A stretch of DNA of 64,000 nucleotides from CAVPNY01 sp963706905 (GTDB lineage: Bacteria > Chloroflexota > Anaerolineae > Anaerolineales > UBA4823), in the NCBI GenBank assembly GCA_963706905.1, contig CAVPNY010000015.1:248001-312000 (forward strand). The letters run 5' to 3'. Each line of letters opens with the position of its first letter. Within the stretch, counting starts at the first letter, position 1. Below, in pieces: positions 52,553-61,766 of this stretch. The notes below the pieces were generated by a model that saw only the letters and a program-made list of their open reading frames with translations, was not told where the DNA came from and ran no database searches. The position numbers and the translations under genes were made by a program.

Positions 52553-52584
52553 ACCGTGACCGGGTATATCTGCCCGGTCACGGT
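52553..52584 (+). terminator. Terminator of the repeat-protein gene
   Basis: Perfect 12-bp stem ACCGTGACCGGG (52553-52564) with its complement (52573-52584) and an 8-base loop, followed by GTGATTTTGT. It begins 30 bases after the restored stop at 52523, which supports that longer reading. Confidence 0.7.
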
Positions 52585-52959
52585 GTGATTTTGTCACCGA
52601 TCAGGATGATTACATAGAGCAGATGGCAAGGTTGCACACGTTAGTTCCCCAGATGCTCAAACGCTATCTGTTGGCGCAGGTCACTATGCACTCTTACTGA
52701 TGCTGAGATGAAAGAATATTCGATGCTTCCTGATGTTCTCGTCATGGGTAAGTTTTCCTTATGCAGAATTTGGTGACTTCTCGATAGGTGTGCATTGGGG
52801 GTAATCAAGAGGAAAAGATATTGCCTACCCAAATAAAATGCTCTATACTGGTGTAGGATTTAATCCAGAACCAAGCTTGACGAAGAACCGATGCTAGCAT
52901 GGGATCCTACTCGACCGCTGGAACTTGGGTAGGCAATCCGAAAAAAAGGAGTAATCCTC
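52585..52959. other. Intergenic stretch without recognised features
   Basis: About 375 bases between the terminator and the aldo/keto reductase. A 63-codon open frame on the minus strand (52641-52832) has no ribosome site or recognisable sequence. AAAAAAGGAG just before 52960 serves the next gene. Confidence 0.5.
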
Positions 52960-53817
52960 ATGATCCCTAAAAAGCCGTTTGGACGGACTGGACACGAGAG
53001 CACCCGCGTCCTCTTCGGAGGAGCCGCGCTGTGGTCAGTCACGCAAGTTGAAGCCGATGCGACCCTGGATGTGTTGCTCGAGCATGGCATTAATCATATC
53101 GACACCGCAGCCAGCTATGGTGATGCAGAGCGGCGTATTGGTCCCTGGATGAAGCGCCACCGGGACCAGTTCTTCCTGGCAACGAAGACCGAAGAGCGCA
53201 CTTGTCAGGCAGCTCGTGAATCCCTGCTGAAGTCTCTGGAATTGTTACATACAGATCATGTTGACCTGTTCCAGCTCCACAATCTTGCGACACAGGCGGA
53301 ATGGGAGATCGCCATGGGACCCGGCGGGGCACTCGAAGCATTTATTGAAGCTCGTGAACAAGGGTTGGTCCGTTTTATCGGTGTTACGGGTCATGGCACG
53401 GAGATCCCCCGCTTGCACAAAAACTCACTCGAGCGCTTTGATTTTGACTCGGTGCTGCTGCCATACAATTATCCGATGCTGCAAAACCCAAAGTATGCAG
53501 CGGACATAAAGGAGCTTTTCAGGACCTGCGCGGAACGAAACACAGCGATCCAGACGATCAAGTCGATCACCCGCGCGCCCTGGGGCGAGCATCCGCAAAC
53601 CCGCAGCACCTGGTATGAGCCCCTTGAGGATCAAATCGATATCGATCTGGCTGTCCATTGGGTGCTTGGGGATCCAGCGGTCTTTTTGAATAGTGTTGGC
53701 GATATCCATCTCCTGCCCAGGGTTTTGGACGCTGCCGCACGCTTCCAGCACAAACCTACAGACGATGAGATGGAGGAACTGGCTGCCAGAGGGAGTATGG
53801 AGCCGTTATTTATCTGA
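52960..53817 (+). CDS. Aldo/keto reductase
   Basis: NAD(P)H-dependent oxidoreductase with the TIM-barrel AKR fold, 285 residues. The catalytic tetrad is visible: Asp in NHIDTAASYG, Tyr in the same segment, Lys in FLATKTEE and His in DLFQLHN. The N-terminus LGGAALW-like FGGAALWS and the cofactor-binding TIKSITRAPWG region are conserved. AAGGAG lies 8 bases before the ATG. It is shorter than AKRs with a ferredoxin tail. Substrate not assignable. Monocistronic. Confidence 0.9.
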   Translation: MIPKKPFGRTGHESTRVLFGGAALWSVTQVEADATLDVLLEHGINHIDTAASYGDAERRIGPWMKRHRDQFFLATKTEERTCQAARESLLKSLELLHTDHVDLFQLHNLATQAEWEIAMGPGGALEAFIEAREQGLVRFIGVTGHGTEIPRLHKNSLERFDFDSVLLPYNYPMLQNPKYAADIKELFRTCAERNTAIQTIKSITRAPWGEHPQTRSTWYEPLEDQIDIDLAVHWVLGDPAVFLNSVGDIHLLPRVLDAAARFQHKPTDDEMEELAARGSMEPLFI

Positions 53818-53954
53818 TAGTATCTTAAGTTGGGCTTAAGCCTGCCACAATATCTGGATAAAGGCAACCTCTTCAAAAAAGAGTATCATGCTGGTAAGAA
53901 CTCGCGCACTCTGATGTGATATACGCGCGTGTTCAAGACTGGAGATAAGCTAAT

Positions 53955-54455
53955 TTGAAGAAAGTTACCTATAGTATCGTAATTACCTTGACTGCATTAT
54001 TCTTAGGAATAGCAAATGCATCCGCGAGCGGGGTTTCCGTAGCCCCAATTTCGTCTGCAATGACAACACCTGGACCCTACGAAGGCATATTTACAGGAAA
54101 TGTCAGCGGCGATAATAACAGCCAGGCGCCGATCACCTTAGTGCTTACCCATCGCGGTGAGGATGTGGACGGAGTTGTCTCATTAGGTGAGGGTCTGTAT
54201 GTGAATGCAGGCATGTGCGGGGGAGCAAACGTCCCCCCCAGCGAGCAATCCTTTACCGTAAAGACCCAGCCGGGAAAACCGAGGGAATTATCAACGCAAT
54301 TAGCTTTCAACGTGGGCAATTATCAGGTAGGCGTTGATTTGGAGAGCTTGATATCCGACGATGGAAAAATGATCACCTCCCAGGTGGGTATAGACTTGCC
54401 CTGGATCTGCGGTCGCGATCCGATGCTCACTGGCACTCTCTACAGAACCGAATAA
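53955..54455 (+). CDS. Hypothetical secreted protein
   Basis: Unknown function. The protein starts at a TTG (GGAG about 10 bases upstream) with a signal peptide (YSIVITLTALFLGIANASA). A beta-rich domain of about 130 residues follows: GPYEGIFTGNVSGDNN, PITLVLTHRGEDVDGVVSLGEGLYV. It contains two cysteines (Cys in AGMCGG and PWICGR) that may form a disulfide. The pattern of a small lipocalin-like or adhesin-like barrel is possible. A strong terminator follows, so the gene is monocistronic. Confidence 0.6.
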   Translation: MKKVTYSIVITLTALFLGIANASASGVSVAPISSAMTTPGPYEGIFTGNVSGDNNSQAPITLVLTHRGEDVDGVVSLGEGLYVNAGMCGGANVPPSEQSFTVKTQPGKPRELSTQLAFNVGNYQVGVDLESLISDDGKMITSQVGIDLPWICGRDPMLTGTLYRTE

Positions 54456-54500
54456 ATTCATCGTCGATTGACGGATTGAGTGCAAATCTCGAATCAGAAC

Positions 54501-54537
54501 AATCAAAAAAGCCGGCTTTTGACCGGCTTTTTTGATT
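54501..54537 (+). terminator. Intrinsic terminator
   Basis: AATCAAAAAAGCCGG pairs with CCGGCTTTTTTGATT around a 7-base loop, with the T-run inside the stem. It works for the secreted-protein gene upstream. Confidence 0.8.
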
Positions 54538-54591
54538 CGGTTTTTTCCTTTTTCTAGCTTTCCGTTATAATCCTCAAGCAAGGAGTTAGAT

Positions 54592-55869
54592 ATGGCGGAA
54601 CCCATTTCTCCTGAAAAATATGTGCCGGTGCCGTCGGCGCTGGAGGGGATAGAGGTTTATGCCCCGGCGCCAGTTGAAAGTCCTGCTCACCAGCCGGTGG
54701 TGGACTTCAAGTGCCCGCAATGCGGAGCTACGACCGCCTATAGTGTGCCGGACGGGGGATTGACCTGCACACACTGCGGCTATTATGAACCACCTGAGAA
54801 ACCGGTGGTGGGGAAAGGCGCTCAGGAGTTTGAGTTCACCGTTGAGACGATGGAGCGGGCTGCTCACGGGTGGGGCGAGCCGCGCACCGAGATGGAGTGT
54901 CAGAACTGTGGGGCGCGTACCTCCCTGCCTGTCGGTTCACTGACTTCAACTTGCGCCTTCTGTGGATCAAACAAGGTCATCCAGCGCGAAGCGCCCCAGG
55001 ATGTGTTGCGCCCGCGCTTTTTGATTCCGTTCAAGATTGATGCAACGAAATGCAGTGAGCTGACCCGGGAGTGGTTGGAGAGCTCGTGGATGACGATCTC
55101 TGGCTTGAAGCGCCTTTCCCGCCTGGCGGAGTTCAGCGGAGTGTACCTGCCTTTCTGGACTTTCAATTCAATCACCCGTGCGGCCTGGAAAGCACAGGTG
55201 GGCCATACTAAAACCGAGCGCTATTATGATAACGGAGAGTGGAAACAACGCACTGTAACCGAATGGCGCTGGGAATCAGGCCAGGTGCAATTGCAGATTG
55301 ACGATTTGATTGTAGAAGGAAGCCAGCAGCTGAGCCGCCTGTTGCAGGAGAAGCTGAAAGATTTTAATATAAGCGATCTGACTCCGTACGAGCCTAAATA
55401 TCTGGCTGGCTTGCAGGCGCGTGCCTATGATGTGCCTCTGGAACAAGCCTGGGAGAGCGCCCGCCAGCAGATGCGCGAGCGCACCCGCCAGGCATGTACT
55501 GAGCAAGCCAGCTCATCTCAAATCCGCAATTTCAACATGGATCTGGATTTTAGCGCGGAGAGCTGGCGGTACATCCTGCTACCTGTATATGTCGCAGCGT
55601 ATTCCTACCTTGATAAGACCTACCAGGTGATGGTTAATGGGCAAACCGGGACCATCGCCGGCCAGCGTCCTGTGGACTGGACTCGGGTTGGATTAGTAGC
55701 CGCCATCATCGCAGCGCCTGGCTTGCTGCTCTGCTTGCTAGGTTTGCTCACTCTGATATTTGGAGGTGTCGGAGCAGCTATCGGCGCATTTGGCCTGTTC
55801 CTGCTGGTTATCGGTATCGTGATCGATGTTGTCATCATCTCAAAAGCCATGAGCCTGGATGATATCTGA
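54592..55869 (+). CDS. Zinc-ribbon membrane protein, paralogue 1
   Basis: Function unknown. Two N-terminal zinc ribbons (CPQCGATTAYS...CTHCGYY and CQNCGARTSLP...CAFCGSNK) resemble TFIIB-type or DnaJ-type ribbons. A cytosolic domain of about 200 residues follows (FLIPFKIDATKC, GVYLPFWTFNSITRAAWKAQVG, WRYILLPVYVAAYSYLDKTYQVMVNGQTG). The C-terminus has two or three membrane helices (LVAAIIAAPGLLLCLLGLLTLIF, GAFGLFLLVIGIVIDVVII). AAGGAG lies 7 bases before the ATG. The next gene is a diverged copy of it, starting 1 base after the stop. Confidence 0.75.
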   Translation: MAEPISPEKYVPVPSALEGIEVYAPAPVESPAHQPVVDFKCPQCGATTAYSVPDGGLTCTHCGYYEPPEKPVVGKGAQEFEFTVETMERAAHGWGEPRTEMECQNCGARTSLPVGSLTSTCAFCGSNKVIQREAPQDVLRPRFLIPFKIDATKCSELTREWLESSWMTISGLKRLSRLAEFSGVYLPFWTFNSITRAAWKAQVGHTKTERYYDNGEWKQRTVTEWRWESGQVQLQIDDLIVEGSQQLSRLLQEKLKDFNISDLTPYEPKYLAGLQARAYDVPLEQAWESARQQMRERTRQACTEQASSSQIRNFNMDLDFSAESWRYILLPVYVAAYSYLDKTYQVMVNGQTGTIAGQRPVDWTRVGLVAAIIAAPGLLLCLLGLLTLIFGGVGAAIGAFGLFLLVIGIVIDVVIISKAMSLDDI

Positions 55870-55870
55870 T

Positions 55871-56986
55871 ATGAACCCAACTCCCGATAGACAACCGCTC
55901 CCAGAATGGGAAGCTGCCTGGGGATTTCAGCCCGTGCTTGTGGTTTGCGATCAATGCGGCTGGGGCTTTCTGTCGCCCGAGGATCTCTCCAGTCATCGCT
56001 GTCCGCACTGTTTTAAAACCGATCTATCCATCATAGAGAACCCTCAAGAAACTTTAGAGAAAGGCTTGCCGTACAACCATCCACCGGAGCTGGTTTTACC
56101 ATTCGCACTTACTCCCGAAAAGCTGGCAGCCAATCTCAGTCATTTCTCCCAGGATATTCCCTATCCTCCGGCTGACCTGAAGGCCGAGAGCCTGACGGGA
56201 CGCCTGCAGCAAATCTTTGTCCCGGTCTGGTTGGTGGATGTCGGTGTGCGTTCCGACTGGCAGGCTGAGGCCGGTTTCAACTATGAAGTAGTGAGTCACC
56301 AGGAGAAATACAGCCAGAGCCAGGGTGGTTGGAAGAGTCAGGCGGTAACTGAGACCAGGGCGCATTGGGAACCCCGCCGGGGACGCCTTGATCGTGCTTA
56401 CCCCAATAATCCTGTCCCCGCCCTGGAGGGTGAAATCGGATTGAAAAAGCTTATGGGAAAATACCAGCTGGATGGCGTGCAGGCTTACGTGCCTGAGGCT
56501 GCCCGGCTCACCTTCGTGCGCTTGCCAGACCGCAAGCCGGATGACGCCTGGCGAGAGCTTATCCCTAATTTGCAGTCAGCCGCGACGGAAGATTGCAGGA
56601 AGGCGGCGTCCGCAGATCACCTGCGCGATTTTCGCTGGCAACCAGATTTCTATAACCGAAACTGGTCTTTATTACTGCTGCCTTTGTATGCGACTTATTA
56701 CCTGGATGATGAGAACCAGCCGCAAGTAGTCTACCTGGATGGACAGAGCGGCGCAGTCAGCGGAGAACGGCGCGCCTCGCCGCAGCATGCCAGGCGGACA
56801 TCGTTGATTATTCTGGCAGCAGCCGGAGTTATCCTATTGATCAGCCTCATATTGGCACTTGCCGGGTTAGTGGTCGCGCCATTGTTAGCCGTTGCTGGGA
56901 TTGGCGTGGTGATCGCCATACTGGTCGGCTTTGCGGCGATCATTCCATCGGTCATCGCCTGGCAATTCAACCGCTCTCAGACCTGA
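55871..56986 (+). CDS. Zinc-ribbon membrane protein, paralogue 2
   Basis: A 371-residue relative of the preceding protein with one remaining N-terminal zinc ribbon (CDQCGWGFLS...CPHC). The middle domain follows the same plan: LVLPFALTPEKLAANL, FVPVWLVDVGVRSDWQAEAG, NWSLLLLPLYATYYLDDENQPQVVYLDGQSG. Two or three C-terminal membrane helices complete it. The position immediately after paralogue 1 indicates an operon and probably a heteromeric membrane complex, in which one partner has lost a ribbon. The start at 55871 is chosen because the longer frame from 55859 overlaps the previous gene. Confidence 0.75.
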   Translation: MNPTPDRQPLPEWEAAWGFQPVLVVCDQCGWGFLSPEDLSSHRCPHCFKTDLSIIENPQETLEKGLPYNHPPELVLPFALTPEKLAANLSHFSQDIPYPPADLKAESLTGRLQQIFVPVWLVDVGVRSDWQAEAGFNYEVVSHQEKYSQSQGGWKSQAVTETRAHWEPRRGRLDRAYPNNPVPALEGEIGLKKLMGKYQLDGVQAYVPEAARLTFVRLPDRKPDDAWRELIPNLQSAATEDCRKAASADHLRDFRWQPDFYNRNWSLLLLPLYATYYLDDENQPQVVYLDGQSGAVSGERRASPQHARRTSLIILAAAGVILLISLILALAGLVVAPLLAVAGIGVVIAILVGFAAIIPSVIAWQFNRSQT

Positions 56987-57146
56987 AACGGAGTGTTGTG
57001 ACGTTCATCAGGTAGGGATTTATGCTTTCCGGCACATGTCCGGCGGGGAAATATCTGCTATAACTCTGGAGACGTGTCCGGGGGCAGGCCAACCCCGGAA
57101 AAAATCCATCACAACCGGCCTGATAATCGATCACTGAGGGATCAAC

Positions 57147-58265
57147 ATGGCGAAATTTCGAATTGCATTACTGCCCGGCGATGGCATCGGCGTGGATGTG
57201 CTGGATGCCGCGCGCATTGTGCTCGATCGGCTTGATCTGGATGCAGAATATATCCACGGCGATATCGGCTGGGAATTCTGGTGCGCGGAAGGGGACGCGT
57301 TGCCTCAACGTACTATTGACTTGCTGAAGACTGTAGACGCGGCTCTGTTCGGAGCGATTACCTCCAAACCGGTCAAGGCTGCCAATGCCGAATTGATCCC
57401 TGAGTTGCGAGGTGAAGGATTCGTATATCGCTCGCCGATTGTACGCCTGCGTCAGATTTTCGATTTATATATCTGCCAGCGCCCCATCAAGGCCTACCCC
57501 GGCAATCCGCTCAACTATAAAGAAGGCATCGATCTGATCGTGTTCCGTGAGAATACGGAAGACTTGTATGCCGGGGTGGAGTTCCACCCGGTCCCGTCAG
57601 AGTTGGGTGGATTGCTGTCTAGGATATCAAAACCCTTTACTCCTTTCAGCAACCTGCCGGGTGATAAGTATGCCATTTCCTGCAAGATCAACACCTACCA
57701 TGGTTCAATGCGCATTGCGAAGGCTGCCTTCGAGTTTGCCCGTCGGAATGGGCGCAAGCGAGTAACGGTGGTTCACAAGGCCAACGTGGTGCGCGCGTCT
57801 GATGGATTGTTCCTTGAAGCAGCCCAAGATGTGGCTGCCGGGTATCCCGAGATTGCCTGGGAGGCGGCCAATATTGATGCTCTATGCATGTGGTTGCTGA
57901 AGAATCCGTTCAACTATGATGTGCTGGTAGCTCCCAATTTATATGGCGATATCATCTCAGATTTGTGCGCCCAGATGGTGGGCGGATTGGGTTTCGGCTG
58001 CTCGGGCAATATCGGTGATAAGCTGGCGGTATACGAGCCGACCCACGGTTCGGCTCCTAAATATGCCGGTACGTACAAGGTCAATCCGATTGCCACCATC
58101 TTATCTGTCAAGATGATGCTGGATTGGCTGGGCGAAAAAGAAATGGGTTCGGCTCTTGAAAGGGCTGTTGCGCAAGTTATCCGGGATGGGAAAGTCAGGA
58201 CCTACGATATGGGCGGCACCAGCACAACTCTGGAGATGGGGCAGGCTATAGCTGCCAATTTGTAA
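57147..58265 (+). CDS. Isocitrate/isopropylmalate-family dehydrogenase
   Basis: A 372-residue beta-decarboxylating dehydrogenase. Seen: IALLPGDGIGVDV at the start, the substrate-loop segment YRSPIVRLRQIFDLYICQRP, VFRENTEDLYAGVEF, YHGSMRIAKAAFEFARR, VVHKANVVRASDG, the metal-binding DVLVAPNLYGDIISDL and the cofactor segment YEPTHGSAPKYAGTYKVNP. The RENTED..AG motif is isocitrate-dehydrogenase-like, yet the window already has an icd gene. The four genes downstream suggest a different 2-hydroxy-3-carboxy acid substrate such as 3-methylmalate. Weak ribosome site GAGGGATC. Homoisocitrate or tartrate-type activity is also possible. Confidence 0.85.
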   Translation: MAKFRIALLPGDGIGVDVLDAARIVLDRLDLDAEYIHGDIGWEFWCAEGDALPQRTIDLLKTVDAALFGAITSKPVKAANAELIPELRGEGFVYRSPIVRLRQIFDLYICQRPIKAYPGNPLNYKEGIDLIVFRENTEDLYAGVEFHPVPSELGGLLSRISKPFTPFSNLPGDKYAISCKINTYHGSMRIAKAAFEFARRNGRKRVTVVHKANVVRASDGLFLEAAQDVAAGYPEIAWEAANIDALCMWLLKNPFNYDVLVAPNLYGDIISDLCAQMVGGLGFGCSGNIGDKLAVYEPTHGSAPKYAGTYKVNPIATILSVKMMLDWLGEKEMGSALERAVAQVIRDGKVRTYDMGGTSTTLEMGQAIAANL

Positions 58266-58293
58266 ATGTTCACTTTTCTGAATGTGACCTGAA

Positions 58294-59217
58294 ATGCAGA
58301 CAATCGTCATTCATGAAGTCGGGCCTCGGGACGGTTTGCAGGCGGAAAAAGTCACCGTCCCTCTTGAAGAAAAAATTCGCTGGATCGATGGCTTATTACC
58401 CTCCGGCATCGATATCATCCAGTTTGGATCTTTTGTCAACCCAGGCAAAGTCCCGCAGATGGCTGATACCGATGCCCTGTTCGAATATTTCAGTTCCACT
58501 CGATCAAAACCAGAGCGAGTTACCCTTTCTGGTTTGGTGCTCAATGAAAAAGGCCTGGAACGCGGTTTGGCTTGTGGAGTCGAGATGTTCTGTATGGGGG
58601 TATCTGCGAGCGAGACCCACAGCCAGAAAAATACAGGTATGAGCATCGCTGAAGCCCTATCGCGGATCATACCGATGGCTAAAATGGCCCTGAGTGCTGG
58701 AAAAAGGGTGCAAGTTTCCGTGCAATCTGCTTTTGGTTGTGGGTATGAAGGTCAGATACCTGCTGAGCAAGTGTTGAGGCTGGTCCAGGCTTACCTCGAT
58801 GCCGGGATCCAAAACATCAGCCTGGCTGATACAGCCGGTCACGCAAATCCTTTGCAGGTGGAGGTGCTCTTTTCCGCGATTAGTTTGCTGAGTCCAGATG
58901 TGGAACTGGCTTGTCACTTTCACAATACCTACGGTTTAGGTCTCGCCAACTGTATGGCGGCACTTAAAAGTGGGGTGACTTATTTTGAAACAGCTTTTGG
59001 AGGGTTGGGCGGTTGTCCTTTTACCAGAGTCCCGGCTGGTAATGTCAGCACTGAGGATTGGGTGCACTCACTGCAGCGGATGGGCTTTCGCCAGGATATC
59101 CGTCTAGATGAAATCCTTAAGGTAGCGCGCCAGGTGGGGACATACTTCAATCGAGATCTCCCTGGTTTCATCTTGAAATCGGGTCCAATTGTTGAACTGG
59201 ATAGACCCGGCGCGTGA
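58294..59217 (+). CDS. HMG-CoA-lyase-family acyl-CoA lyase
   Basis: A TIM-barrel lyase cleaving 3-hydroxy-3-methyl acyl-CoAs to acetyl-CoA plus a keto acid. It contains EVGPRDGLQ (catalytic Arg-Asp), the metal ligands in LACHFHNTYGLGLAN and the mobile-loop Cys in GGLGGCPF. The usual PGASGN is RVPAGN. In Chloroflexus a relative acts as citramalyl-CoA lyase (giving acetyl-CoA and pyruvate) with a CoA transferase encoded beside it, as here. HMG-CoA lyase proper remains possible. It starts 28 bases after the dehydrogenase and lies 9 bases before the CoA transferase. Confidence 0.87.
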   Translation: MQTIVIHEVGPRDGLQAEKVTVPLEEKIRWIDGLLPSGIDIIQFGSFVNPGKVPQMADTDALFEYFSSTRSKPERVTLSGLVLNEKGLERGLACGVEMFCMGVSASETHSQKNTGMSIAEALSRIIPMAKMALSAGKRVQVSVQSAFGCGYEGQIPAEQVLRLVQAYLDAGIQNISLADTAGHANPLQVEVLFSAISLLSPDVELACHFHNTYGLGLANCMAALKSGVTYFETAFGGLGGCPFTRVPAGNVSTEDWVHSLQRMGFRQDIRLDEILKVARQVGTYFNRDLPGFILKSGPIVELDRPGA

Positions 59218-59226
59218 GGAGAGACG

Positions 59227-60420
59227 ATGAGATTGTTGGAAAATGTTCGTGTGGTTGACCTGACGAACGTCCTGGCTGGTCCTTTCGCCACCCTCCATCT
59301 TGCCCTCCTGGGGGCAGAGGTGATCAAAATTGAAAATCCCGATGGTGGAGACCTGGCTCGTAAACTGGGGAATGTGACCCAACTAAACCAAGAGCTGATG
59401 GGCACCAGTTTTCTGGCCCAGAACGCCAATAAAAAATCCCTGACCTTAAATCTTAAATTAGAAGAAGGCAAGGAAATTTTCCTCAAGCTGGTCAAGTCAG
59501 CTGATGTGCTGGTGGAAAACTTTCGCCCTGGTGTTATGGATCGATTGGGCTTTTCCTATGAAGTGTTGAGCCAGATCAACCCCAGGCTGATCTATTGTGC
59601 GATCTCTGGTTTTGGACAAAGCGGTCCGGATGCCTTCAAGCCGGCATATGATCAGATCGTCCAGGGGCTATCCGGGGTTATGGCGATCAATGGCGATGAA
59701 CGATTGAATCCCCTGCGGTGCGGCTTTCCAGTGTGCGACACGGTCAGTGGATTAAATGCTGCGTTTGCGATAATGGCTGCGCTATATCATCGTGAGCGAA
59801 CCGGGGAAGGGCAATTCATTGATATCGCTTTACTTGACTCGATCATGCCGCTGATGGGGTGGGTAGCTGCCAACCTGCTCATTGGCGGGCAGCAACCTGT
59901 GCTGTTGGGAAATGACAATTTCACCGCAGCTCCTTCGGGCACATTCCGTACCAAAGACGGTTATATCAATATCGCAGCCAACCAGAGACAGCAATGGGAA
60001 GACCTGGCTGACACTCTGGGTCTGTCTGAATTGAAAACGGATCCACGATTTCAGGAGCGTGATACACGCAAAGCAAATCGCAGCCTGCTTACTCCGTTGC
60101 TGGAGAATAAGCTCGTTGAAAATACCACTGCTTTTTGGGTCAAGACACTTAACGCTAAGGGTATCCCTTCGGGCGATATTCTCAGTTTGGAAGAAGCCCT
60201 GAATTCTGATCAGGTCAATTACCGTCGCGTCATTCAAGATGTCAATGAGCCTGGGATTGGTATGATCAAATTATTTAATCTGACGGCGAAGTTCATGAAG
60301 ACTCCGGGCAAGATCGAGAGTCCTCCGCCACGGCTGTCAGCCCACACGCCTGAGATTCTCGCTGAACTTGGATATGGCGCCGAGGAACTAGACATACTGA
60401 AAGAGAAGAATGTAATTTGA
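59227..60420 (+). CDS. Class III CoA transferase (CaiB/BaiF family)
   Basis: Moves CoA between carboxylic acids through an aspartyl-CoA intermediate. The family start VRVVDLTNVLAGPFATLHLALLGAEVIKIENP is present, then NFRPGVMDRLG, ISGFGQSGP and YDQIVQGLSGVMAING. The expected catalytic Asp is in GQFIDIALLDS or just before it (VCDTVSGLNA), and the length of 397 residues is normal. GAGGAGAG lies 5 bases before the ATG. Its place between an HMG-CoA-lyase-type enzyme and an aconitase-type dehydratase suggests a hydroxy acid such as citramalate or HMG as acceptor. Confidence 0.9.
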   Translation: MRLLENVRVVDLTNVLAGPFATLHLALLGAEVIKIENPDGGDLARKLGNVTQLNQELMGTSFLAQNANKKSLTLNLKLEEGKEIFLKLVKSADVLVENFRPGVMDRLGFSYEVLSQINPRLIYCAISGFGQSGPDAFKPAYDQIVQGLSGVMAINGDERLNPLRCGFPVCDTVSGLNAAFAIMAALYHRERTGEGQFIDIALLDSIMPLMGWVAANLLIGGQQPVLLGNDNFTAAPSGTFRTKDGYINIAANQRQQWEDLADTLGLSELKTDPRFQERDTRKANRSLLTPLLENKLVENTTAFWVKTLNAKGIPSGDILSLEEALNSDQVNYRRVIQDVNEPGIGMIKLFNLTAKFMKTPGKIESPPPRLSAHTPEILAELGYGAEELDILKEKNVI

Positions 60421-60454
60421 CAGCTTTTGTAATCTTATAAATAGGAATGCATCT

Positions 60455-61744
60455 ATGGGAATGACAATCGTCGAAAAAATTCTGGCGCACGCCAGCGGAC
60501 AAGCGCAAATTCGAGTTGGTGATGTAGTTGAACCGCGTGTCGATCTGGCAATGTCGCACGAGAATGCCGCCCTGGTGATCAACCAGTTTCATGCTATTTA
60601 CAAAGGCACCGGGTTGGAACCAAAGGTGTGGGACGCGGAGAAAATCACGATCATATTTGACCACCGCGTGCCAGCTGAGAGCGCCAAAACTGCAACCAAC
60701 CAGAAACTGGTGCGCGAGTTCGCCAGCAAACAGGGTATCCAGCGTTTCCACGACATCCGCGGCGACGAAGGCGGGATCTGCCATCAGATCCTTCCTGAGA
60801 ATGGGTACGTGCGTCCGGGAGCAGTGGTGGTAGGCACCGACAGCCATACAACGACACATGGTGCATTGGGTTCCTTTGCTTTTGGCATCGGCGCCACCGA
60901 GATGGCCTCGGTTTGGGCTCTGGGACGGGTGCTCAATGTGGAGGTGCCAGGCACAATCAAGGTGGTGGTTAGCGGGCGCTTCCAGTCGCACGTTTCGGCT
61001 AAGGATTTGATCCTGGCTTTGATCGGTCAGATCGGCGCGGAAGGGGCTAATTATAAAGTTTTGGAGTTTCATGGAGAGACCATCGCAGCGCTGCCCACCT
61101 CAGGGCGGCTGACACTGTGCAATATGGCCGTGGAGGCCGGTGCAACTGCAGGCATCGTGCCACCCGATGGGGAGACAGTGGTTTACCTGCGCCAGGAAGC
61201 CGGCGTCCAGGAAGAGCTTGAGCTGCTTGGACCGGACGCTGATGCCGAGTATGATCGGGTGGTTTCATTGGACGTCGCTTCGCTAGGCCCGCAGATTGCT
61301 TTCCCCCATGCAGTGGATAATGTCCATCCCATCGAGATGGCAGAAGGCATCCCTATTCAGCAAATTATGATCGGTTCTTGTACCAATGGGCGTCTGGACG
61401 ACCTGGCGGCGGCGGCGCGGATCCTGAAAGGCAAGCAGGTTGCCCGTGGCGTACGGTTGTTAGTCTTCCCCGCTTCTTATCGCATTTATACCCGGGCATT
61501 GGAGAATAGAACGATCTTTGATTTGGTGAGCGCCGGCGCTGTGGTGATGAACCCTGGGTGTGGGCCATGCCTGGGTGTCCACCAGGGCGCCCTGGCCGAC
61601 GGGGAGAAGGCGCTGGCTACTACCAACCGAAATTTCAAAGGTCGGATGGGCAATCCCAGTGCTGAGGTATACCTGTGTTCTCCGGAAGTAGCCGCGGCCA
61701 GCGCCTTGCGCGGGGTAATCTCAGATCCCCGTAAAGTGGAATAG
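60455..61744 (+). CDS. Aconitase-family dehydratase, large subunit (LeuC/HacA-like)
   Basis: Iron-sulfur hydro-lyase subunit of 429 residues. The [4Fe-4S] cysteines are in GSCTNGR and NPGCGPCLG. TDSHTTTHGALGSFAFGIGATE is the substrate-site segment, and HGALADGEKALATTNRNFKGRMG completes the signature. It belongs to the 3-isopropylmalate/homoaconitate/citraconate hydratase group, where specificity cannot be read from this subunit. The small subunit follows 22 bases later. Weak AGGAATG upstream. Together they would isomerise or hydrate a branched dicarboxylic acid. Confidence 0.9.
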   Translation: MGMTIVEKILAHASGQAQIRVGDVVEPRVDLAMSHENAALVINQFHAIYKGTGLEPKVWDAEKITIIFDHRVPAESAKTATNQKLVREFASKQGIQRFHDIRGDEGGICHQILPENGYVRPGAVVVGTDSHTTTHGALGSFAFGIGATEMASVWALGRVLNVEVPGTIKVVVSGRFQSHVSAKDLILALIGQIGAEGANYKVLEFHGETIAALPTSGRLTLCNMAVEAGATAGIVPPDGETVVYLRQEAGVQEELELLGPDADAEYDRVVSLDVASLGPQIAFPHAVDNVHPIEMAEGIPIQQIMIGSCTNGRLDDLAAAARILKGKQVARGVRLLVFPASYRIYTRALENRTIFDLVSAGAVVMNPGCGPCLGVHQGALADGEKALATTNRNFKGRMGNPSAEVYLCSPEVAAASALRGVISDPRKVE

Positions 61745-61766
61745 CTCAACAAAGAAGGATTTGCAA

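Noticed and set aside
52641..52832. 63-codon minus-strand ORF
   Set aside because: No ribosome site, no recognisable sequence, and it lies in a region with no other coding signs.
60293..61072. 259-codon minus-strand frame
   Set aside because: Antisense to the CoA transferase and dehydratase genes; composition is that of a shadow frame.
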